A stretch of 45,170 nt of DNA from Alphaproteobacteria bacterium. Lineage in GTDB: Bacteria; Pseudomonadota; Alphaproteobacteria; Rhizobiales; Beijerinckiaceae. Below the pieces are notes generated by a model, which saw only the letters and a list, made by a program, of their open reading frames with translations, did no database searches and had not been told where the DNA came from. The DNA lies in the NCBI GenBank assembly GCA_021325385.1, contig JAJPHH010000058.1, positions 1 to 45,170 on the forward strand, in the 5' to 3' direction. Positions within the stretch are counted from its first letter, which is position 1; the number at the start of each line of letters is the position of its first letter. Of this stretch, positions 42,101-45,170 are shown piece by piece. The translations under genes were made by a program, and so were the position numbers.

Positions 42101-42571
42101 GTCGATCGGGCCGGAAGGCCCGCCGGTCAGCGCGATCAGGCCTTCGGCCGGCGCCAAGCCGGCGAAACCGAGCTGCGGTTCGTCGCCGCCTTCCGGCCCG
42201 AGCCAGACCTGGCTCACGATGCGCATCAGGTTCAGATAGCCCGCCTCGCTCTGCGCCAGCAGCACGATCGGCGCGCGCGCCCGCGCCTCGCCATGGCGCG
42301 CCGCGGCGCCCGCCGGCGCGTCGCCGAAATCGATCGCGACCTGCGCGCCGACGATCGGCTGGATCCCCTCCTTGGCGAGCTTTTCGGAAAATTCCAGCGC
42401 GCCGAACAGGCTGTTCGTATCGGTAATGGCGAGGGCCGGCATGTCGTCGGCCTTGGCCCGCTTGGCGAGCTGCTCGATCGTGAGCGCGCCCTCGCGCAGC
42501 GAATAGGCCGAGTGCGTGTGCAGATGCACGAAGCCGACGGATTTGACGAGATCGGACAAGGCTGAACCCAA
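39107..42571 (-). CDS. dnaE: DNA polymerase III alpha subunit
   Basis: The replicative polymerase of the Pol III core. 1,154 residues, normal length. A PHP domain leads (FVHLHTHSAYSLREGALT). The polymerase active-site Asp motif PDFDIDF lies near residue 415, and the fingers/thumb region has the typical HAAAYALITYWTAWLKANYP. A helix-hairpin-helix and OB domain lie toward the C-terminus. The start, HLHTHSAYS layout and length are those of DnaE1, not the damage-inducible DnaE2 of alphaproteobacteria. The apparent start is TTG 42571, with no strong Shine-Dalgarno; nearby alternatives are possible. Upstream on the same strand (95 bases) is an SOS-type small gene. Confidence 0.93.
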   Translation of the reverse strand: MGSALSDLVKSVGFVHLHTHSAYSLREGALTIEQLAKRAKADDMPALAITDTNSLFGALEFSEKLAKEGIQPIVGAQVAIDFGDAPAGAAARHGEARARAPIVLLAQSEAGYLNLMRIVSQVWLGPEGGDEPQLGFAGLAPAEGLIALTGGPSGPIDQALSLGLGDLAETRLGRLAELFPGRLYVELQRHGLAAEEANEPALIGLADRFGLPLVATNEPYFGAASDYEAHDALLSIADGALMSAADRRRLTAEHRFKTRAEMMKLFEDLPEALAATVEVAMRCAFRPQTRKPILPRFTAADGSNSSEVEILRAEAEAGLQRRLAAHGCAPGVGEEEYKKRLAFELDVIEKMKFPGYFLIVADFIQWAKRHDIPVGPGRGSGAGSLVAYALTITDLDPIRFGLLFERFLNPERVSMPDFDIDFCQERRDEVIAYVRERYGHDRVAQIITFGSFLARGVLRNVGRVLEMPLGQVDRLAKLVPQNPAKPITLKQAVADEARLREAAEADERVAKLLDIAERLEGLYSNASTHAAGIVIGDRPLIELVPLYRDPKSTMPATQFNMKWVEPAGLVKFDFLGLKTLTVLQKAAALLARRGTKVDLSMIPLDDKKTYEMLGRGETVGVFQVESGGMRKALVEMRADRFEDIIALVALYRPGPMANIPTYCARKLGQEKPDYIEPRIEPILRETHGVIIYQEQVMQIAQVLSGYSLGEADLLRRAMGKKIKKEMDAQRARFVDGAVARGLSRAKADEIFDLLAKFADYGFNKSHAAAYALITYWTAWLKANYPVEFLAAAMTLDKSNTDKLAEFRAEAERLGVRVEPPSVNRSGVDFEAHGAGGALSIRYALSAIKGVGEAQAEALVAARGDRPFASMAEMARRIDPRSVNKKALESLAASGAFDEIEPDRARAFASIEPALALAHRALDERTAGQNGLFGEAEPAPLIVKAPPWSATDRLRKEFEAVGFFLSGHPLESYGAALKRLRVERWSEFVANVRRGATSARLAASVLDRYERRTKSGSKMGVVQLSDPSGQYEAVLFQEGLNQYRDLLEKGADVLVTLQGAVEGEDVRARITHVEALAEAASRNQKGLRVFLRDEAPLPSIAERLRARGEGEVSLVVMLGKTEGEVEIKLPGKFAVSAAIAGSLKSVEGVVAVEHL

Positions 42572-42666
42572 GGACGCGAATCCGGGCCATTGTCGCCGCC
42601 GCGCCGGGCGCCGTCGAGGCGGCGGGCTGGGTCGTCAACATCTAAGCCGCGGCCAGCCCCCTCGCC

Positions 42667-42786
42667 TCACGCGCCGAGCAGCCGCGCCACGATCGCGATC
42701 ATCGCCAGGAAAGCCGCGAGCGCCGCCATTTCCGCCGCATCGCCGATCAGCCCGAAAGCCCGCTGAAATCCCGCCGCTTGCAACAT
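42667..42786 (-). CDS. 39-residue membrane peptide under a LexA-type promoter
   Basis: A short gene from ATG 42786 to TGA 42667, below common gene-calling limits. The product begins MLQAAGFQRAFGLIGD and continues with AAEMAALAAFLAMIAIVARL, an uncharged run of about 18 residues suited to one membrane helix, ending in L-L-G-A. GGAGG lies five bases upstream of ATG, an excellent ribosome site. A perfect GTTC-N7-GTTC LexA box lies 35-49 bases upstream, inside a recognisable promoter. It resembles in size and design SOS-induced small membrane proteins such as Caulobacter SidA (29 residues, division inhibitor), without sequence homology visible by eye. dnaE follows 95 bases later on the same strand. 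Confidence 0.7.
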   Translation of the reverse strand: MLQAAGFQRAFGLIGDAAEMAALAAFLAMIAIVARLLGA

Positions 42787-42813
42787 AGCCGCCTCCATGA
42801 CCGTGCTATGTGC

Positions 42814-42843
42814 ATGTTATGTTCTCTATATGTTCAGAGTCAA
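42814..42843 (-). promoter_or_regulatory. Promoter of the small membrane-peptide gene
   Basis: On the minus strand: -35 TTGACT (42843-42838), 18-base spacer, -10 TAACAT (42819-42814). The LexA box sits entirely in the spacer, the usual position for repression. The next start codon is 28 bases downstream of the -10. Confidence 0.6.
42821..42835. promoter_or_regulatory. LexA box (alphaproteobacterial type)
   Basis: GTTCTCTATATGTTC, a perfect GTTC-N7-GTTC direct repeat, the LexA site of alphaproteobacteria. It lies between the -35 and -10 of the 39-residue gene promoter. No lexA, recA or imuB gene is in the window. No second exact box was noticed. Confidence 0.8.
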
Positions 42844-42853
42844 GCGCGGCTTT

Positions 42854-42858
42854 TCCGG
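42854..42858. repeat. Target-site duplication, left copy (TCCGG)
   Basis: TCCGG directly before the left terminal inverted repeat. The same five bases follow the right terminal repeat at 45045-45049. A short but exact footprint of transposition. Confidence 0.75.
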
Positions 42859-42871
42859 GGTAGTGTCTCAG
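42859..42871. repeat. Left terminal inverted repeat
   Basis: GGTAGTGTCTCAG, matching the reverse complement of 45032-45044 at 12 of 13 positions; weaker matching continues inward. Together with the TCCGG flanks it marks the end of a transposable unit. Confidence 0.8.
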
Positions 42872-42892
42872 TTTCAGGAAAAGATCTTATGC

Positions 42893-43132
42893 TTAACGGC
42901 CCTTGGCCGCTTTCTTGCCGATCCGGCGGCGATATTCCCGCGCGTCGATCAGCAAGACAACGTCCTCCGTCGACCAGAGCCGATCGGGCACGCCAGCCGC
43001 CATCGCTGGCGTGACCTTGAGGCTCTTGTGAATGCGGATGAAGTTGCAAAACAGGAAGTATAGAGCCAGCGAATGGCAATGGTTCTCGATTTTCTTTGAG
43101 AACGCGTTGGTGAGGCGGGTAAACTGGCGCAC
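42893..43132 (-). pseudogene. C-terminal remnant of an IS transposase (IS1-like)
   Basis: The frame starts RQFTRLTNAFSKKIENHCHS and continues FIRIHKSLKVTPAMAAGV, the conserved end of a DDE transposase group usually labelled IS1 family in rhizobial genomes. The N-terminal zinc finger and the first catalytic Asp residues are missing; upstream, sequence turns at once into the cassette cargo. It is inactive as a transposase. The 3' end faces the left terminal repeat 22 bases away, as expected for an element end. Confidence 0.8.
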
Positions 43133-43188
43133 TTCTTAACCTAGACATTCACTCCCGAATGCTCGACTACGACAAGGGTACCAATTTT

Positions 43189-43218
43189 TTGCCTTAAAAG
43201 GCAACAATTCGAATTGTT
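43189..43218. promoter_or_regulatory. Overlapping palindromes before the toxin-antitoxin-like operon
   Basis: TTGCCTT (43189-43195) and AAGGCAA (43198-43204) form a 7-bp inverted repeat. It overlaps by two bases the perfect 16-base palindrome AACAATTCGAATTGTT (43203-43218). Both lie just upstream of the operon's first gene, where an XRE antitoxin would be expected to bind and autoregulate. Confidence 0.65.
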
Positions 43219-43239
43219 CTCTAACAGACGTTGACATGC

Positions 43240-43716
43240 ATGGCAACGCTGGCTACATTGGTTTCCAGTAAGAAGCTGGTTCAAATCGGCGGCGGGCTCG
43301 CCAAAGATGAGCAACCAGTGCGACTGTTGTACGCTTACCCGCACGTCATCGAGTGGCTCAATGACACTCTCCCAGCATTGGAACCTTTTGACGCGGATGG
43401 GATGCAGTCGCCTCTGGAACAGGTCGATGACCTGTTCCACGATTTCGTGGCAGGCGAAGACTTCTCGTTCTACGAATTGTCCCATTCTATGGAGCCACTA
43501 GAAGACGGCGTTTGGGAGCTCAAGACTCCTGATATTCGTCTCTTTGGTTGGTTCTATAAAAAGGGCATCTTCCTTGCCGCCAACATCGACACCATGGAAC
43601 GAGTTAAGAAGCACAATCTATATGCTGGTTACCGGGACGATGTTGTACGTCGCCGCAATCAGCTCGATTTGGACGCGCCAAAATTCGTAACGGGAGGGTA
43701 CGCCGATGTCCTATGA
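43240..43716 (+). CDS. RelE/HigB-like (Gp49-type) protein, putative toxin
   Basis: A 158-residue protein. The second half has a RelE-fold pattern: VWELKTPDIRLFGWFYKKGIF, then a helix VKKHNLYAGYRDDVVRRRNQ, and a basic C-terminus, as in phage Gp49/HigB toxins, which cleave mRNA at the ribosome. The first ~90 residues (VSSKKLVQIGGGLAKDEQPV ... HDFVAGEDFSFYELSHSMEP) are an extra domain I do not recognise. The next gene (XRE) overlaps its end by 11 bases. ATG 43240 is chosen over the TTG nine bases upstream. Toxic activity is inferred from fold pattern and position only. Confidence 0.65.
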   Translation: MATLATLVSSKKLVQIGGGLAKDEQPVRLLYAYPHVIEWLNDTLPALEPFDADGMQSPLEQVDDLFHDFVAGEDFSFYELSHSMEPLEDGVWELKTPDIRLFGWFYKKGIFLAANIDTMERVKKHNLYAGYRDDVVRRRNQLDLDAPKFVTGGYADVL

Positions 43717-44098
43717 GCTGAAAATAGATGAGAAAAGTAGAGCGGCGGGGCGCCTAATAGGATCGGTGCGCAAAGGCCTAATTCTGGCGGCAATCGAAGC
43801 CAAGAAAGAGACCGGAATCTCTCAACAAGATGTTGCGTCGCAACTTGGGATTAACAAATCCGTCGTCAATCGTCTTCTGCGCGGCAACGCTAATCTTACC
43901 TTGAGAACTATTGCCGAGCTAGCATGGGCGCTTGGATATGAAATTGTATTTAGTATCCGAAAGAAGCAAAACAAAAAAGGCGAGAATATCTTTCGTGAAG
44001 ACGTTAGGCCACGGCAGATACAATTTGACCCAATCAAGGGCGCTCAAATAAGCAAACGCGCTCCCCAGGCCACCTTTGAATTGGAGAGAGTAGGATAA
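43706..44098 (+). CDS. XRE-family regulator, putative antitoxin
   Basis: A 130-residue protein with an XRE helix-turn-helix: GISQQDVASQLGINKSVVNR then LLRGNANLTLRTIAELAWAL. A basic helix precedes it and a Lys-rich unstructured tail follows (SIRKKQNKKGENIFREDV), the usual layout of a HigA-type antitoxin that binds DNA with its N-terminal part and toxin with the rest. The ATG has GGGAGGG upstream and overlaps the end of the toxin-like gene by 11 bases. Its stop overlaps the next start (TAATG). Probable autoregulator through the palindromes before the operon. Confidence 0.85.
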   Translation: MSYELKIDEKSRAAGRLIGSVRKGLILAAIEAKKETGISQQDVASQLGINKSVVNRLLRGNANLTLRTIAELAWALGYEIVFSIRKKQNKKGENIFREDVRPRQIQFDPIKGAQISKRAPQATFELERVG

Positions 44099-44445
44099 TG
44101 GCCGAAGATAAAATAATGTCGGAAGACGCGATTGGCGGATATGTTACTGAAAATGTCCTCGCGTCAGATTTCAAAGCCATTTATTCAAACACCCTTAGGC
44201 TGGGGCTCACGCCTTATGATCTTTTTATGGTATTTGGCCGAATTAAAGAATCCAAGCCGGGACAGGCTTTTAATGACGAACAATGCGAAGTGAGAATGTC
44301 TCCTCAATTCTTCAAGACGATGGTTCACCAATTAAATGGATTGCTCCGTACATACGAGACCCAATTTGGAGAAGTCAGGATCTCCAACCAAAAATTCGAA
44401 GAAGTGTTAGCTTCTGTAAGAAGTTCGGTAAAAACTCAGCCGTGA
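44098..44445 (+). CDS. DUF3467-like protein
   Basis: A 115-residue protein with FKAIYSNTLRLGLTPYDLFM near the front and VRMSPQFFKTMVHQLNGLL, then YETQFGEVRI. This is the DUF3467 pattern (aromatic-S-N, P-Y-D-hydrophobic, M-S-P-x-x-x-K, L, Y-E). Function of the family is not known. Its ATG overlaps the antitoxin-like stop in TAATG, so it is the third coupled gene of the operon. The pairing of a HigBA-like pair with DUF3467 is the unusual point. Confidence 0.75.
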   Translation: MAEDKIMSEDAIGGYVTENVLASDFKAIYSNTLRLGLTPYDLFMVFGRIKESKPGQAFNDEQCEVRMSPQFFKTMVHQLNGLLRTYETQFGEVRISNQKFEEVLASVRSSVKTQP

Positions 44446-44674
44446 TCTTTACTCCAACGCCTTTGTGCAGCTCTTTTCGCAATTTCTGCACGGCGCTCCG
44501 CCGTCATGGACTCCGCACGCTTCTGACCGCCCTTCCGGCCCAGCTCCTAAGCGGCCTTGTTCTTCCCGTGTCGGGCGGCCCGTCCTCGACCTCGCCCGTC
44601 GCGATCTTCCCGATCAGGACAGCGTTGGCGTTCGCGTCGGCGGGGCGGCGCTCGCCGTTAGCACCGCGCGGCAT
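44436..44674 (-). pseudogene. Frameshifted small hydrophilic protein gene
   Basis: ATG 44674 begins MPRGANGERRPADANANAVL, then IGKIATGEVEDGPP. That frame then leaves the family pattern. In the next frame the expected end appears, ELGRKGGQKRAESMTAERRA then EIAKRAAQRRWSK, preceded by an in-frame TAG. The joined product would be like many small rhizobial proteins ending in G-R-K-G-G-x-x-R-A ... K-R-W. A frameshift and a stop mean no full product is made. It starts in TAATG overlap with the 89-residue gene and its end overlaps the DUF3467 gene. Confidence 0.65.
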
Positions 44675-44943
44675 TAACCGGCCTCCGAAGGCGTCTTGAT
44701 CGCCTCCGTCTCATCAAACTCGGGATGGGGAGCACCCGCTTCCTTGAGCGCACGGGCCAATTTGGCGAACAAGTTACGGTGTCCTCTCGCGCTCTTGGGG
44801 TTATCGTTCACGGTTGTATGAAACCAGCCTGATCCGGGAATGGTTATGCGGATTTGATCTGTCGGCTGGTCATACCAAATGCCCACTCTCTCCAGATAAA
44901 CGGTCTTGTCTCCGATCGGAGCCTTATGAATTGGGGTTTTCAT
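44674..44943 (-). CDS. Small conserved accessory protein of unknown function
   Basis: An 89-residue protein starting MKTPIHKAPIGDKTVYLERV, with GIWYDQPTDQIRITIPGSGW and the segment FHTTVNDNPKSARGHRNLFA. This all-beta-plus-helix pattern occurs in small accessory proteins of rhizobial plasmids and islands; role unknown. GGGAGG lies about ten bases upstream of ATG, better than the start at 45030. It lies inside the mobile cassette, reading toward the toxin-antitoxin-like operon, and its stop overlaps the next (broken) gene. Confidence 0.7.
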   Translation of the reverse strand: MKTPIHKAPIGDKTVYLERVGIWYDQPTDQIRITIPGSGWFHTTVNDNPKSARGHRNLFAKLARALKEAGAPHPEFDETEAIKTPSEAG

Positions 44944-45031
44944 GTTTGTCGCGCCTCCCATGCTTTCCGCCAAGCATAGCAGGGAGTTGGGGGCGCGGCG
45001 AGCGACCGTCAAAGAGGCGCGAAAATTCAAG

Positions 45032-45044
45032 CTAAGACACTACC
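45032..45044. repeat. Right terminal inverted repeat
   Basis: CTAAGACACTACC, complement of GGTAGTGTCTTAG; 12 of 13 positions match the left repeat at 42859-42871. Confidence 0.8.
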
Positions 45045-45049
45045 TCCGG
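45045..45049. repeat. Target-site duplication, right copy (TCCGG)
   Basis: TCCGG directly after the right terminal inverted repeat, equal to 42854-42858. Beyond it, up to the window end, the sequence has no coding frame that I recognise. Confidence 0.75.
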
Positions 45050-45170
45050 CCGGGTGCTGTCCGAACTCCTAGTAGCTCTGCACAGAGGATATGACAGGTT
45101 GAAGCCTGGGTAGAATCTCCGGGTCGACACGAAGTTTGATGCTTCGGGGAGCGCCGGGAGTGCGACTGAT

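Larger units (their letters stand above)
42859..45044. mobile_element. Non-autonomous mobile insertion cassette carrying a toxin-antitoxin-like module
   Basis: A 2,186-base unit with 13-bp imperfect terminal inverted repeats (GGTAGTGTCTCAG left, complement of GGTAGTGTCTTAG right) and a perfect 5-bp target duplication (TCCGG) on both sides. At the left end only the last ~79 codons of a transposase survive. The rest is cargo: a three-gene plus-strand operon (RelE/HigB-like, XRE, DUF3467) and a two-gene minus-strand unit whose second gene is broken. The cargo is richer in A+T than the chromosome around it. A unit with intact ends but no whole transposase fits the concept of a mobile insertion cassette, moved by a transposase supplied elsewhere. 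IS family is not certain. Confidence 0.75.

Noticed and set aside
39107-42571. dnaE as the SOS-induced dnaE2
   Set aside because: Length, the H-L-H-T-H-S PHP start and absence of imuA/imuB neighbours fit the replicative DnaE1.
42893-43132. An intact IS element
   Set aside because: Only the C-terminal part of the transposase is present; catalytic residues of the N-terminal part are missing.

Overview
This window looks like chromosomal DNA of a GC-rich alphaproteobacterium, most likely Hyphomicrobiales (Rhizobiales). The grounds are strong codon bias, a topA-rnr-DUF983-NUDIX gene order, a dmeR-dmeF metal module, a class III cyclase-TPR protein, and a LexA box of the alphaproteobacterial direct-repeat type (GTTC-N7-GTTC). 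The genus cannot be fixed by reading alone. No rRNA, tRNA or CRISPR array was recognised.

0-4.4 kb holds ordinary single genes: a DUF347 membrane protein, a Tat-exported Pcm-like methyltransferase, a secreted dienelactone-hydrolase-like enzyme behind a GNAT gene, and a phosphoribosyltransferase. 4.4-9.3 kb is an accessory stretch with lower GC. It carries a putative secreted protein with a peptidoglycan-binding-like N-terminus, a decayed copy of part of pyrB, a membrane-anchored orphan, and a polymorphic toxin with a CdiA-CT-type tRNase end next to its cognate immunity gene (ATGA overlap).

9.3-24.5 kb is mostly core: a duplicated DUF6328 membrane protein, intact pyrB, a solitary VapB-like antitoxin, topA, then a roughly 6.3-kb stretch (small secreted proteins, a beta-helix protein, a cyclase-TPR gene plus a 54-codon remnant of a second cyclase, PmtA-like methyltransferase), followed by the coupled rnr-DUF983-NUDIX operon. 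24.5-31.7 kb holds dmeR-dmeF with a clear operator, a MarR-GNAT fusion gene with a perfect 11-bp inverted repeat touching its start codon, a run of large hairpins, a PQQ-type sugar dehydrogenase and a tannase/feruloyl-esterase family enzyme.

31.7-37.8 kb is an exopolysaccharide locus: HlyD-like protein, cellulose-synthase-like GT2 with a C-terminal PilZ domain and PIG-L deacetylase on one strand, and a separate tandem-PilZ protein on the other, which suggests c-di-GMP control. 37.8-38.6 kb holds dispersed repeats and broken duplicates. dnaE (replicative Pol III alpha) follows on the minus strand.

The right end is the most interesting part. A 39-codon membrane-peptide gene, too short for routine gene calling, lies under a perfect LexA box set between its -35 and -10 elements, so it is a candidate SOS-induced small membrane protein like Caulobacter SidA. 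Fifteen bases upstream of that -35, a 2.19-kb unit (42859-45044) has inserted. It has 13-bp terminal inverted repeats and a perfect 5-bp target duplication (TCCGG). Inside, only the C-terminal part of a transposase remains, and the rest is cargo: a coupled three-gene operon (RelE/HigB-like protein, XRE regulator, DUF3467 protein) and a small minus-strand gene pair. It reads as a non-autonomous mobile insertion cassette carrying a toxin-antitoxin-like module.
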